Positions 1 through 11,121 are shown, counted from the stretch's first letter. The stretch is DNA of 64,000 nt from Williamsia soli (GCF_017377795.1 NZ_JAFRDR010000002.1:372001-436000), one strand, 5' to 3'. A program made the numbers and translations. Notes: generated by a model not told the origin, from the sequence alone.

Positions 1-35
1 GCCATCGCGGCCAGATCCAGTGGGGGCCTAGGCAT
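1..35 (-). CDS. possible 5' end of an unidentified gene (cut by window edge)
   Basis: An ATG 12 bases after the mutB stop opens a reading frame that runs off the left edge; only about 11 codons (M-P-R-P-P-L-D-L-A-A-M) are visible. In many actinobacteria the MeaB/ArgK G-protein that protects methylmalonyl-CoA mutase lies downstream of mutB, but these few residues do not identify it. It may not be a real gene. Confidence 0.2.
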   Translation of the reverse strand, partial: MPRPPLDLAAM

Positions 36-47
36 GTGCGAATTCGG

Positions 48-2294
<2,247 letters not shown>

Positions 2295-2295
2295 G

Positions 2296-4179
2296 TCAGC
2301 TCTTCGCCTCGATGGTGTCGAGTAGTTCGGTCAGCGTGGAGATGGCGTCGATCCCGATCTGCAGGAATCCGTCCGGGGTGTCCGCTGAGTCGGTCCACGC
2401 CTTCGGTGGTCCGGCCAGCAGTACAGTGCCGACACCGGCGGCACGGGCGGCGGCGAGCGCGGCGCCGCCATCGGTTTCATACCGGGGATTGGCGGCGCAC
2501 AACACGGCGACGGCGGGCCCTCCGGCAGCGTCGACGGCGGCAGGAACCGACTCTCCATCCAGCGGACCGGGATTGACGGTTTCGATGCCGCCGGCCGCCA
2601 ACAGGTTCGCGACGAAGGTCGTCCGGCCGTTGTGTTCGGCCACCGAGCCCAGCGGAAGCAGTATCGCCAAAGGGCGCCGGCCGTGCGCTGCGAGATAGGC
2701 ATCGGATCGATCGCGCAGACGCTCGAACGGGCGGGCGATCCGCGCCAGGTTGGGAGCTGCTGAAGGTAGATCCGCGAAGTCGGCGGACCCCTCGGTACCC
2801 AGAGGTTTCTCGGCCAGGTTCGGGAATTCGTTGATTCCGGTGAGCGCCGTGGCGCGATGCGCGACGGCCTTGTCGCGCGCAGCCAACGCCGTAGCGATCT
2901 GCTCCCCGATCCAGCCGTCGGCGAGAGCCTGGCGGTACCCGCCCTTGGCTTCGATCTCCTGGAAGAGCGCCCACGCGGACACGGCCAGATCGTCGGTCAA
3001 CGATTCTACGAACCACGCGCCGCCCGCCGGGTCGATGACCTTGGCGACGTTGGACTCCTCGAGCAGCAACAACTGGGTGTTGCGGGCCATCCGTCGCGAG
3101 AAACTCGGATTGGTGGTGCGGTCCGACGGTGCCAAGGCGGCGTCGAACGGCAGCACTGTGATCTGATCTGCACCGCCGACTCCCGCGCCGAACGTCGCCG
3201 TGGTCACCCGGAGCATGTTCACCCAGGGATCGCGCTGACTCATCATGCCCAGCGCGGTGATGCCGTGGGTCACCGCAGCCCCGGCGTCCGGTGCGCCGGT
3301 GACGTCGGCCACCCTGCCCCACAAACGCCGGATCGCCCGGAACTTGGCCATCGTGCCGAACTGGTCATCTGTGGCCGACAACGCAAAGGTCAACTGCGCC
3401 AACGCCTTGTCGACATCGAGCCCGGCCTCGGTCAGCGCGCGTAGATAATCGACGCCCGCCGCGGTGACGAGTGCCAACTCCTGCACATCCGTCGCACCGC
3501 CGAGCGCGAAGTCGGTGCCGTCCACCCGGATCGCACGCACTCCGGTCCCGGCCGTCACAGCAACCTTCACCGCGGCATCGAGGTCGACGGTGCGGCGACC
3601 GGAGTACGCCGCAGTCAGCGGCGAGAGTCCGAAGGACGAGACCGTGCCGACCGAAGCCGTGTCGGGCAGAAGCGCGGTGACCGCGTCGGCTGCAGCGACG
3701 CCGTCCGCGCCGGCATCGAGCGTGACCGGGACGAGGTCGAGCAGCACACCGTCCAGGACTTGGGTGAGCTGTTCTGGGGCGATGGCATCAGGCCCTACCG
3801 CCAGCCACAGGCCGCTCGCGCCGTTGTTCAACGCGTCGAGGATCGCCGCGTTCAGTGCGGCCGGATCCTGGGGTTCGCCGGTCGGATCACCGAAACGCTC
3901 GGTGACCCGCCATCCCATGTTCACATCGCGCGCCGGATCGCTACCCCGGACGAACGGATAGGTACCCGGCAGTCCGGGCTCGTCGAGTTCGTCGCGCCGC
4001 GTGTACAGCGGTTTGATGACGAGTTCGTCAGGCGTGATCGTCGAGAGCAATACCTCAGGGGTGTCGCGAAGATCCGCGACGTCAACACGCTTGGACTTCG
4101 CAAGTACCTGCGCAGCGGCGGCGGACCACTGCTCGTAGTTGGCCTCCAGGTCTTGGAAGTCTGGTCCGGTATCCGGCAT
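2296..4179 (-). CDS. mutA: methylmalonyl-CoA mutase small (non-catalytic) subunit
   Basis: The 627-residue partner of MutB in the alpha-beta heterodimer used by actinobacteria. It shares the mutase fold (the [14 protein letters not shown] stretch parallels [14 protein letters not shown] in MutB). At the B12 site it has A-E-H-N-G-R in place of D-x-H-x-x-G, so it cannot bind cobalamin by the base-off mode, as expected for the small subunit. It is the first gene of the mutAB operon. The region up to the divergent gene at 4331 is about 150 bp and contains a TACTGT -10-like hexamer on the minus strand (4243-4248). The chosen ATG start has only a weak purine-rich stretch upstream. Confidence 0.95.
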   Translation of the reverse strand: MPDTGPDFQDLEANYEQWSAAAAQVLAKSKRVDVADLRDTPEVLLSTITPDELVIKPLYTRRDELDEPGLPGTYPFVRGSDPARDVNMGWRVTERFGDPTGEPQDPAALNAAILDALNNGASGLWLAVGPDAIAPEQLTQVLDGVLLDLVPVTLDAGADGVAAADAVTALLPDTASVGTVSSFGLSPLTAAYSGRRTVDLDAAVKVAVTAGTGVRAIRVDGTDFALGGATDVQELALVTAAGVDYLRALTEAGLDVDKALAQLTFALSATDDQFGTMAKFRAIRRLWGRVADVTGAPDAGAAVTHGITALGMMSQRDPWVNMLRVTTATFGAGVGGADQITVLPFDAALAPSDRTTNPSFSRRMARNTQLLLLEESNVAKVIDPAGGAWFVESLTDDLAVSAWALFQEIEAKGGYRQALADGWIGEQIATALAARDKAVAHRATALTGINEFPNLAEKPLGTEGSADFADLPSAAPNLARIARPFERLRDRSDAYLAAHGRRPLAILLPLGSVAEHNGRTTFVANLLAAGGIETVNPGPLDGESVPAAVDAAGGPAVAVLCAANPRYETDGGAALAAARAAGVGTVLLAGPPKAWTDSADTPDGFLQIGIDAISTLTELLDTIEAKS

Positions 4180-4330
4180 TCGTCGTGAGCCCTTCGATCA
4201 GCTGGTGACGTCGTGATGTCTGTCGCATCTGGACGTGGATCGACAGTAGCCGATCAAACGCTCGGGCCGAGCAAGGAGGTGGGTACTGCCACAGTGGTAT
4301 CGAGCACATCGGCGTGCAGATATCAGCCGT

Positions 4331-5086
4331 ATGGTTGTGGACGTGAAAACCAGTGGCCGACTGACCCGGCGCAAGGCCGTGATCCGGGCGCTCGTGGGAC
4401 TGGTTGTGGTGCTCGCCGTATTGCTGTGCGCTTACCTCATACCGGTGCCCTCGGTGGCCCGGTTACGCGACTGGGCCGACTCTTTCGGACCGGGTTTCGT
4501 GTGGATCTTCTTCATCGGTTACGCCATCATCGCCATCTTCCCTGTTCCCCGATCGGCCTTCACCGTTGCCTCCGGTGTGCTCTTCGGTCCCCTGGTCGGT
4601 TTCATCGGTGCGATGTTGGCGACCACTTTTGCTGCGATCATGGCGTTTGTGCTGGTCCGGCGCTATGGCCGGAGGATCGCGAGGCCGTACCTGCGCCATC
4701 CGGCGGCGCGAGCGGTCGAATTGCGGATGGAACATCGCGGGTGGTTGGCAGTGGGCTCACTACGTCTGATCGCGGCGTTCCCGTTCTCCGTCACCAACTA
4801 CGTCGCGGCGCTCTCGTCGATCAAGTTCGTCCCCTACGCGGTGGCCACCGTCATCGGTGTCATGCCCGGCACGGCGGCAATCGTCATTCTCGGCAACGCT
4901 CTCGCCGGCGAAGGCAGCGTCGGGGCGCTCGCGCTCTCGGCCTCACTTTTCAGCCTGGGGGTGATCGGATTGATCCTCGATGCCCGGCTCGGGGTGCCGT
5001 CAGCCGCCGATGACGTGGAAACAGTCGATGACGAGGCTGCGAACTCCGACGAGCCGACCGATGAACTTTCCCCCCGCGCCACCTGA
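4331..5086 (+). CDS. TVP38/TMEM64 (SNARE-associated, DedA-like) membrane protein
   Basis: A 251-residue integral membrane protein with about five hydrophobic segments. The central VTT domain (roughly residues 65-185) includes the G-x-L-F-G-P motif (VLFGPLVGFIGAMLA) and the F-P-F-S-V-T-N-Y motif typical of TVP38/TMEM64 proteins, which belong to the DedA lipid-scramblase-like superfamily. The C-terminus (after residue 220) is a polar acidic tail. Substrate is unknown; a role in lipid handling is family-level inference. Position next to mutA matches the Rv1491c-Rv1492 arrangement of M. tuberculosis. The ATG lies directly after a TATC-like -10, so GTG starts a few codons in are alternatives. It converges on the next gene across a bidirectional hairpin. 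Confidence 0.85.
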   Translation: MVVDVKTSGRLTRRKAVIRALVGLVVVLAVLLCAYLIPVPSVARLRDWADSFGPGFVWIFFIGYAIIAIFPVPRSAFTVASGVLFGPLVGFIGAMLATTFAAIMAFVLVRRYGRRIARPYLRHPAARAVELRMEHRGWLAVGSLRLIAAFPFSVTNYVAALSSIKFVPYAVATVIGVMPGTAAIVILGNALAGEGSVGALALSASLFSLGVIGLILDARLGVPSAADDVETVDDEAANSDEPTDELSPRAT

Positions 5087-5100
5087 CTCCCCCGGCACCT

Positions 5101-5165
5101 CCGATGATGGGTTGTTTTGGCGGTCTTCACCTGCTGTTTTGTTCACCAGAACGACCCATTATCGG
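5101..5165. terminator. bidirectional hairpin terminator, repeat-family copy A
   Basis: Two 20-nt arms (5101-5120 and 5146-5165) pair along their full length apart from three wobble-compatible positions. The element lies between convergent genes and overlaps the stop codon of the minus-strand gene. Each strand has T-rich segments. The minus strand carries the core CAGGTnnnGnnCGCCAnAA (5115-5133) shared with the hairpins at 25514-25580 and 59142-59198. Confidence 0.75.
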
Positions 5166-6445
5166 GGTAGGGGCGGGAGTTCGAGGTTCTCGCGGAACGT
5201 GCCGCCGACGTAATCGTTTCCGACGACTCCCCGACGGCGCAGTTCGGGCAGTAGACCGTTGACGACGAAGTCCCGGCTGATCGGATCGGCGAGCCCGCCG
5301 AGGCTGATGACGTCGAGCACCCCGGCGTCATATCGCTCGACGATCGCGTCGGCGATCTGTTCCGGAGTACCGGACTCCGCCCAATGCCCGGTGTCCTTCG
5401 CGGCGACGATCAACTCTCGTAACGTCTTACCCTGACGTGCCAGGGCGCTGAAGATCTCGACCCGGCCGCGACGCCGGTTCACCGTGCGCGGGTCAGGCAG
5501 CACCGACTCCGGAATCGGCTTGTCCAGCGGCAACTCCGACAAGTCGACCCCACCGCCGAGCATGTCTTCGAGCCCGGCGAGTCCGGCGGTCAGGTCGATC
5601 GACTCCTCCCTCTCCTTGACCAGCGCCCGGACCTCGGCCTCGGTGGAGCCGTACGTCGCGTGGAGCGAGCTGAAGATGAAGGGCAGCTGCGGGTCCCGTC
5701 CCAGCTCCGCAGCGCGCGACCGGATCGTCTTCGCGTAGGTGGTGGCATCCTCGATGGTCGCGAGCGATGTGAACACGACTTCGGCGAATCGGGCTCCGAG
5801 TTCTACGCCACCGGCCGATTGCCCGGCCTGGAACTGGACGGGGCGCCCTTGGGGCAGCGACGGGATGTTGAGGGGGCCGCGCACCGTGAAGTAGGTGCCG
5901 CGATGGTCGATGGGCCGGACCAGATCCGGATCGAGCACAGCGCCGTCGGGTCCCGGACTCAACGCTCCGGGCCGCCAGCTGTCGAACAGCGCGGCGACCA
6001 CCTCGAGCGACTCGGTCGCTCGCGCGTATCGCTCCTCGGGGCTCGGCAGTTCCAGATCGCTGTAGTTCTCCTCACCGAGAGACGAGGTCACCGCGTTCCA
6101 GGCTGCCCGGCCGTTGCTGATGTGGTCAAGGGTCCCGAAGAGCCGCGCGAGGTTGTACGGGTGATGGAACGTCGTGGTCACGGTCGCTATCAGCCCGACA
6201 TCAGAGGTGACCGCGCTGAGCGCAGCGAGGTACATGAGGGGCTCTTGGGCGCCGATCGCGCCCTGTGCCCCGAACGCGAGAAGGTCGGCGGCGAAAAGTG
6301 CGTCGATCTTGTTGGTCTCGGCGATCTGCGCGACCTCGGCGGCCGAGGCGAGCGTCGATCGGGCCGGATCGATCGCGGCGTCGTAGACGTCCGTACCCCC
6401 ACTGACCCCGGTGACCGTCTTGAGTGGCCGGCGTCGCCCGGTCAT
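5159..6445 (-). CDS. flavin-dependent monooxygenase, LLM class (NtaA/SnaA/DszA type)
   Basis: A 428-residue luciferase-like monooxygenase that should use reduced FMN and O2. Family landmarks are seen in order: YNLARLFGTLDHISNGRAAWN (about residues 93-113), the D-H-x-G-x-x-F-x-V-R-G-P-L loop (about 180-195), QAGQSAGGVELGARFAEVVF, and the closing D-x-x-x-x-x-L-L-P-E-L-R-R-R-G segment with the YVGGTFRENLELP tail. Members act on nitrilotriacetate, sulfones (DszA), alkanesulfonates or pristinamycin precursors, so the substrate cannot be read from sequence. It overlaps the hydrolase gene by 4 bp (ATGA), so monooxygenase and hydrolase probably act on one substrate. No FMN reductase is adjacent. The N-terminus is slightly short relative to DszA. 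Confidence 0.85.
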   Translation of the reverse strand: MTGRRRPLKTVTGVSGGTDVYDAAIDPARSTLASAAEVAQIAETNKIDALFAADLLAFGAQGAIGAQEPLMYLAALSAVTSDVGLIATVTTTFHHPYNLARLFGTLDHISNGRAAWNAVTSSLGEENYSDLELPSPEERYARATESLEVVAALFDSWRPGALSPGPDGAVLDPDLVRPIDHRGTYFTVRGPLNIPSLPQGRPVQFQAGQSAGGVELGARFAEVVFTSLATIEDATTYAKTIRSRAAELGRDPQLPFIFSSLHATYGSTEAEVRALVKEREESIDLTAGLAGLEDMLGGGVDLSELPLDKPIPESVLPDPRTVNRRRGRVEIFSALARQGKTLRELIVAAKDTGHWAESGTPEQIADAIVERYDAGVLDVISLGGLADPISRDFVVNGLLPELRRRGVVGNDYVGGTFRENLELPPLPR

Positions 6446-7140
6446 CGGGTGATCGCCTCGTCGAGCGCGCGCAGATACCCGTCGATGTCGTCGAAATGGA
6501 CCACGTGCCCCGCGCCCGGAACCGTGAGCACATGAAAGCCACGCTGCCGCAGGGAATCGGCGTGTTCGGCGGATACGAGTGCGCTCGGATCGGCAAGGAT
6601 CACCGCCGTCGGTACCTGCGGAGTCGTGATCGTGGCCGGCGTGAACTGCGGCAGGTCATCGAGAAACGTCTCATCCCACTGCGCCAGTGCCTCGAGTTTG
6701 CGGCGGCGGCTCTCGTCACCCCACTGGGGGTAGATCCGGTTGATGTCGTCGATCGTCCACTTCTTCTGTGCGCGAAATGCTTCCACGACCTCGGGGACGA
6801 GGGCCACCGTCCACGCCGGATCTTCGAACACCGCGAGTCGGGGCGCCAGGCGGTCCAGTGCGTGCGCCAGCACCAGTCCGCCGAGCGAGTGACCGATCGC
6901 CAGCGCCGGCTGTGCGGGTACGGCCCCGACGACGGCGTCGACGAGCGACTCGACCGAGTAGTTGTCCGATGCTGCGCTGCGTCCGTGGCCCGGCAAGTCG
7001 ACCGCGTGCACCGAGTAACCGCGGTCGGCGAGCGCGGGGCCGACCTCCCACCACGATTCGGACGAATTGCCGAGACCGTGGATCAGGACCGCATCACGCT
7101 CTCCCGAACCCCACCGTCCGACCCGGATCTCGTCAGCCAC
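6442..7140 (-). CDS. alpha/beta-hydrolase
   Basis: A 232-residue alpha/beta-hydrolase. It shows the oxyanion region H-G-L-G-N (residues 21-25), the nucleophile elbow G-H-S85-L-G-G, and a C-terminal catalytic histidine in the P-G-A-G-H-V-V-H-F-D segment (about residue 212). An Asp in ILADPSAL is the likely acid. The cap region is small. It is first in a two-gene unit, its stop overlapping the start of the LLM monooxygenase, which suggests hydrolysis of an ester or of the oxygenated product. Substrate unknown. Confidence 0.85.
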   Translation of the reverse strand: MADEIRVGRWGSGERDAVLIHGLGNSSESWWEVGPALADRGYSVHAVDLPGHGRSAASDNYSVESLVDAVVGAVPAQPALAIGHSLGGLVLAHALDRLAPRLAVFEDPAWTVALVPEVVEAFRAQKKWTIDDINRIYPQWGDESRRRKLEALAQWDETFLDDLPQFTPATITTPQVPTAVILADPSALVSAEHADSLRQRGFHVLTVPGAGHVVHFDDIDGYLRALDEAITR

Positions 7141-7302
7141 TTCTCCACGCCTCTCATCTCACCCGAACGTAGGGCCACGGTTCACCGTGCCGCCCGCGGC
7201 CGAGCGTACGAAGCCGGAGACGTCGGCGACAGGGATAGATGCAGCGTGATTCTCCCAGGAACAAGACGACTAGCTCGTCAGCTATACGGATCTTTGCTCC
7301 GA

Positions 7303-7376
7303 TCAAGCCACTTAGCTTGATTGATTGATATAAAGCCATTTGGCTTGATACTGTCAGATCCAGGGTGAAAGCTTGA
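7303..7376 (+). promoter_or_regulatory. phased operator and promoter of the SatD-like gene
   Basis: GCTTGA occurs at 7315, 7343 and 7371, exactly 28 bp apart. The first two copies sit in dyads: TCAAGCC-x-GCTTGA at 7303-7320 and the perfect AAGCC-ATTT-GGCTT at 7333-7346. The second dyad exactly fills the 16-bp spacer between a TTGATA -35 (7325-7330) and a GATACT -10 (7347-7352). A repressor bound there would occlude RNA polymerase. The nearby regulator, which has a C-terminal helix-turn-helix, is the natural candidate (inference). Confidence 0.7.
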
Positions 7377-7396
7377 CCAGAGAGTAGGGAGTCTGC

Positions 7397-7975
7397 ATGT
7401 TCGTGATGACGACAGACCAGCGCCGGAGCCGGCGCGACGTCGATCGGGTTCCCGAGGCAGTCGCCGCACTCTCGGCCATCCCGACCATACGGTCGTTCGA
7501 TCGCACCGCCGGAGATGAGTTCCAGGCGGTCTTCGACTCACCGGGCGCCCTCACCGACGCCATAGTCATACTCGCCGAACTCGGCCCCTGGAGCATCGGA
7601 ATCGGGATCGGCGACGTCGAGCGACCGCTCCCCACACAGACCCGGGCGGGCCGCGGCGCCGCCTTCGAACGAGCTCGCATCGCGGTCACCGACGCCAAAC
7701 GCGCCCCCCACCCCGTGGCCGTGGTCGGCGCCGATCCGGAGACAGCCTCGTCCGCCCAGACCGCGGCAAGGCTGCTCGTCCTCCTGGTCGGGGAACGATC
7801 GGAGGCCGGACGGGCCGCGGTCCGGGAGATGCGGCGTGAACGCACACAGTCAGAGGCGGCTGCCACACTCGGTGTCACACCCCAGGCGATGTCCCAACGG
7901 CTTCGCGCCGCCAACTGGTATCTCGAGGAGGACACCCGAATGCTCGTCACCCGCTTGCTGGCGGACGCCCGATGA
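7397..7975 (+). CDS. SatD-like regulator with C-terminal helix-turn-helix
   Basis: A 192-residue protein resembling the SatD family, whose biochemical role is not established. SatD-like landmarks are the N-terminal beta-strand followed by S-R-x-x-x-D-R (residues 10-16), G-D-E-F-Q at about 38-42, G-I-G-I-G at about 71-75, and F-E-R-A-R-x-A-x-x-x-A-K at about 93-104. The C-terminus (about 145-175) reads as a helix-turn-helix: T-Q-S-E-A-A-A-T-L-G-V-T-P-Q-A-M-S-Q-R-L. A GGGAG ribosome site precedes the ATG. Its stop overlaps the downstream membrane gene by 4 bp (ATGA). It probably binds the phased operator just upstream and controls this two-gene unit. An alternative start is the ATG at codon 4. 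Confidence 0.75.
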   Translation: MFVMTTDQRRSRRDVDRVPEAVAALSAIPTIRSFDRTAGDEFQAVFDSPGALTDAIVILAELGPWSIGIGIGDVERPLPTQTRAGRGAAFERARIAVTDAKRAPHPVAVVGADPETASSAQTAARLLVLLVGERSEAGRAAVREMRRERTQSEAAATLGVTPQAMSQRLRAANWYLEEDTRMLVTRLLADAR

Positions 7976-8532
7976 TCGTCGCGGCACTGATCGCCTTCTG
8001 CGCGACCGCAGTCCTTCCGTTGATCCTCGGTCGGGTACCGGTCGGCCACGGGATGAGGGCGAACATCGCAGCCGCGGCAGCCACACCCGTCTTGCTCGGA
8101 GTGGTTGCGCTACTTGCGTTGGCTGCCGACCCGGCCACCGGCAGACTCGAGGTGTTTGTCCATGTCCTGACGGTCGTCACCGCGGTCACCGGTGGCACTC
8201 TGCTGGTCCGAGGCGCCCTGCTGCTCGGCGGGATCGAACCCTGGCAGCTCGACTCCCCGCCACCCGCGCCGGGCGGAGCAGACAACGCGCCGCCGGATCC
8301 GACACCACTGCGTGGCGGCCGCGTCATCGGCTACCTCGAGAGGATTGCGGTGGTCGCCGCGCTGGGACTTCGCTGGCCGGAGGCCATCGCCATCGTGTTG
8401 GCAGTCAAGGGACTCGGACGCTATCCCGAATTACGGGAGTCGGGCGCGGCCGAGCAGTTCATCATCGGAACCCTGGCATCGGTGCTGTGGGCCGCGGCAG
8501 TAGCGGGAACCGGGTACCTACTGTTGCTGTGA
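7972..8532 (+). CDS. small integral membrane protein coupled to SatD-like regulator
   Basis: A 186-residue protein with about four hydrophobic segments: residues 1-20, 27-50, 55-82 (with a glycine-rich end) and 165-186. A proline-rich polar loop (about 90-110) separates the halves. The motif R-V-I-G-Y-L-E-R followed by A-L-G-L-R-W-P-E-A-I-A-I-V-L-A-V-K-G-L-G-R-Y-P-E-L recurs in membrane proteins found beside SatD-like genes, to my recollection. Function unknown. It is translationally coupled to the regulator. Its last 15 bases overlap the end of the convergent SPFH gene, so the two transcripts are antisense at their 3' ends. Confidence 0.75.
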   Translation: MIVAALIAFCATAVLPLILGRVPVGHGMRANIAAAAATPVLLGVVALLALAADPATGRLEVFVHVLTVVTAVTGGTLLVRGALLLGGIEPWQLDSPPPAPGGADNAPPDPTPLRGGRVIGYLERIAVVAALGLRWPEAIAIVLAVKGLGRYPELRESGAAEQFIIGTLASVLWAAAVAGTGYLLLL

Positions 8533-9738
8533 ATCCGGCTCGGAGACCGGCGCTTGCCATCCCGGTGTCGCGGGCGAGTTGTACGACCCCTTCTCCAACG
8601 CGGTATCGGCGCGCCGGGCCGACAGCGGGGGCTGTTCAGACACCGGGGTCCGGGCGACGGCTTCCGCGTCGGCCACCGCCTGCGCCACCTTCGGATCCGC
8701 CGCGGTCTCGAACCAGTCCGCAATATCGGATTCATCGACTTCGGTGGTGCCGTCGTCGGCAGGGGCCTCGTATCTGAAGACACCGTCGTCGGATCGGGTG
8801 CCGAACGACTTCGCGAAACCCTGCAGCGCAGAACCGAAGTCACTGGGAACAACCCACACCTTGCTGGCCTCGCCCTTCGCCATCTCGGGCAACTGCTGGA
8901 GGTACTGGTAGGCAAGCAGCTCCGGGGTCGGTTTCGCCGACTTGATCGCAGCGAAGACCTTCTGGATCGACTTCGCCTCACCCTGCGCTCGCAGGTATTG
9001 AGCCGCGCGGTCACCCTGCGCTTGCAGGATGCGCGACTGCCGATCGCCCTCAGCGTTGAGGATGGCAGCTTGCTTGGCGCCCTCGGCGTAGAGGATCTGA
9101 CTCTGTTTGTTGCCCTCTGCGGTCTTGATCGCGGACTCGCGCTGTCCTTCAGCGGTCAGGATGGTGGCCCGCTTCTCGCGGTCGGCCTTCATCTGCTTTT
9201 CCATCGATTCCTGGATGGACGGTGGCGGCAGGATGCTCTTCAACTCAACCCGCGCAACGCGCAGACCCCAGCGACCGGTCGCCTCGTCGAGCACCCCGCG
9301 AAGCTGAGCGTTGATCGAATCACGCGACGTCAGCGTCTCTTCGAGGGTCATGCCGCCGACAACGTTTCGCAGTGTGGTCGTGGCCAACTGCTCGACACCG
9401 ACGATGTAATCGTTGATCTCATAGACCGCGAAATGAGGGGTGGTCACCTGGAAGTACACCACGGTGTCGATGAGCACGGTGAGGTTGTCCTCGGTGATCA
9501 CCGGCTGCGGAGCGAACGAGACAACACGCTCTCGCAGGTCGATGCGCGCACGAATGCGGTCAACGAACGGAACGAGCAACGTCAACTGACCGGACACGGT
9601 CTTGGTGTACCGGCCGAGCCTCTCGATCACCGCCGCCTCGGCCTGCGGGATCAGAGCCACGGACTTGGCCAGGATCACCGCCACCAGCAGAACCAGCACG
9701 ATGATGACAATCAGACCGACCAACATTGCGTTGCTCAT
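8518..9738 (-). CDS. SPFH/Band 7 membrane protein (stomatin/QmcA-like)
   Basis: A 406-residue membrane-anchored SPFH protein. It has an N-terminal transmembrane helix (about residues 4-25), then the Band 7 domain (about 30-190, with V-I-E-R-L-G-R-Y-x-K-T and the I-Q-E-S-M-E-K-Q-M-K-A-D-R-E-K-R stretch). A long Ala/Glu/Gln-rich coiled-coil with A-E-G repeats follows (about 185-275), then a low-complexity acidic tail. Such proteins form large oligomeric cages or microdomains and act with NfeD partners and FtsH-type proteases. The ATG at 9738 overlaps the NfeD stop (ATGA) and has a GGAAAGG site; an upstream GTG is less likely. Corresponds to the Rv1488 position. Confidence 0.92.
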   Translation of the reverse strand: MSNAMLVGLIVIIVLVLLVAVILAKSVALIPQAEAAVIERLGRYTKTVSGQLTLLVPFVDRIRARIDLRERVVSFAPQPVITEDNLTVLIDTVVYFQVTTPHFAVYEINDYIVGVEQLATTTLRNVVGGMTLEETLTSRDSINAQLRGVLDEATGRWGLRVARVELKSILPPPSIQESMEKQMKADREKRATILTAEGQRESAIKTAEGNKQSQILYAEGAKQAAILNAEGDRQSRILQAQGDRAAQYLRAQGEAKSIQKVFAAIKSAKPTPELLAYQYLQQLPEMAKGEASKVWVVPSDFGSALQGFAKSFGTRSDDGVFRYEAPADDGTTEVDESDIADWFETAADPKVAQAVADAEAVARTPVSEQPPLSARRADTALEKGSYNSPATPGWQAPVSEPDSQQQ

Positions 9739-10163
9739 CCTTTCCACACGACAGCGGTGGCGCCGTCGATCTCCAAAACCGTCACTGCTTCACCCTCGTC
9801 GAATCGATCACCGGGATGCGCGGCCCGGGCCGACCAGATCCCACCGCTGAACTTGACCTGACCACCGTCTTCGGTGATCGCCGCGACCACCACACCGTGC
9901 TGACCCACCAAGGCCTCGGTGTTGGTCGCAAGACGGGGCCTACTGAACATGTGGCGTTTCGCAACCGGCCGAACAGTGAACAACAACAGCAGCGACACGA
10001 CGGCGAACACGACGCCGTCGACCCACAGTGGTGGATCGAACACGGCGCTGACGCCGGCTGCCGACAGGGCACCACCGGCCAGCATCAGAAGGATCAGATC
10101 GCCGCTGAGTGCTTCAGCACCGATCAGGATCAACCCGGCTACGAGCCATAACAGTGCTCCCAT
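9735..10163 (-). CDS. NfeD-family membrane protein
   Basis: A 142-residue short-form NfeD. Two hydrophobic segments at about 3-35 and 47-65 are followed by an OB-fold (about 80-140) with the G-Q-H-G-V-V-x-A-I-x-x-D-G-G-Q-V-K-F-S-G-G-x-W-S-A-R signature. It lacks the N-terminal ClpP-like protease domain of long NfeD. NfeD OB domains associate with SPFH proteins, and the 4-bp overlap with the SPFH gene supports a complex. A CAGACT -10-like hexamer ends 6 bases before the ATG, so a leaderless transcript is possible. Confidence 0.9.
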   Translation of the reverse strand: MGALLWLVAGLILIGAEALSGDLILLMLAGGALSAAGVSAVFDPPLWVDGVVFAVVSLLLLFTVRPVAKRHMFSRPRLATNTEALVGQHGVVVAAITEDGGQVKFSGGIWSARAAHPGDRFDEGEAVTVLEIDGATAVVWKG

Positions 10164-10185
10164 ACTTCGAGTCTGCCACGTTTGC

Positions 10186-11019
10186 TTATTCGGCAGCCGC
10201 GACGAAGTCGATGAGCTCCTCCACCGCCCTGATCAGTGGGACCTCGATGTCGCGGAAGCTGGAGACCGCATTGTTGACCCTGCGCCAACCCTCCCGCGGT
10301 GTCCCCCAACCCAACTCCGCGCAGACGCCCGTCTTCCAGTCGGTGCCGCGAGGGATCTTCGGCCAGGCCTTGATCCCCACTGCGGCAGGCTTCACCGCTT
10401 CCCAGACATCGATGTACGGATGCCCGCAGACGAGCACGTGCTCCCCGACCCGTTCCGTCAGCCGGGACTCCTTGGATCCCGCAACCAGGTGATCGACGAG
10501 GATGCCTGCGCGACGGGTGGGACCTGGCCCGAACTCGGCGAGGGCCTCGTCGAGATTGTCGAGTCCGTCGAGACTCGCGACCACCACGCCCTCGACCCTG
10601 AGGTCGTCACCCCAGATCCGCTCCATCAGCGAGGCGTCGTGCACGCCCTCCACGAAGAGTCGGCTGGCTCGTGCGACCCGGGCCCGTTGCCCGGCCACGG
10701 TCCGCGATCCGGAGGCCGTTCGGGCTGGCGCCGCGGGCGGCTTCGAGACCGGCTTGGTCAGGGTCACCGGTGCACCATCGATCAGGAACGCCGCGGGACG
10801 AAGCGCGAAGATCCTGGTCAGACCACGGCGGTCTTCCAGACGGACGAATTCGCCGTCATAACTGCGCTCGAACCCGACCACCGCGCCGCAGAAGCCGGAG
10901 GCAGCGTCTTCGACGACCAGGTCCCGTTCGGCGACCACCTCGGGCGTCGCCGGTCGGGCGCTGCGTCGAGGCCCGGAAAGCACATCTCTGCCATAGCGAT
11001 CGGTGCCATTGCTGTTCAC
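10186..11019 (-). CDS. DUF3097 family protein
   Basis: A 277-residue conserved actinobacterial protein of unknown function. It opens with D-R-Y-G-R-D-V-L, then V-V-A-E-R-D-L-V-V-E-D and G-x-V-V-G-F-E, continues with a linker rich in Ala/Pro/Arg, and the second half contains R-x-x-R-L-F-V-E-G-x-H-D, the L-I-D-H-L-V-x-G-S-K-E-S region and a P-x-x-D-V-W-E-A-V-K-P segment. The middle part resembles a Toprim-like V-E-G-x-x-D arrangement (my inference). I placed the start at the GTG at 11019 because TAACGT (11027-11032) lies 7 bases before it, as in a leaderless promoter. A GTG three codons upstream is possible, and the frame stays open further upstream into the divergent gene. Confidence 0.85.
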   Translation of the reverse strand: MNSNGTDRYGRDVLSGPRRSARPATPEVVAERDLVVEDAASGFCGAVVGFERSYDGEFVRLEDRRGLTRIFALRPAAFLIDGAPVTLTKPVSKPPAAPARTASGSRTVAGQRARVARASRLFVEGVHDASLMERIWGDDLRVEGVVVASLDGLDNLDEALAEFGPGPTRRAGILVDHLVAGSKESRLTERVGEHVLVCGHPYIDVWEAVKPAAVGIKAWPKIPRGTDWKTGVCAELGWGTPREGWRRVNNAVSSFRDIEVPLIRAVEELIDFVAAAE

Positions 11020-11121
11020 CGCAACCACGTTAGGGCTCAGCCAACGGGCCCGGGACTTGCCACGCCGTGAACGAGGTTTCGGCGCTAGAGTGGCCCGGAG
11101 AAAACGGAACAAAGGGAATGG

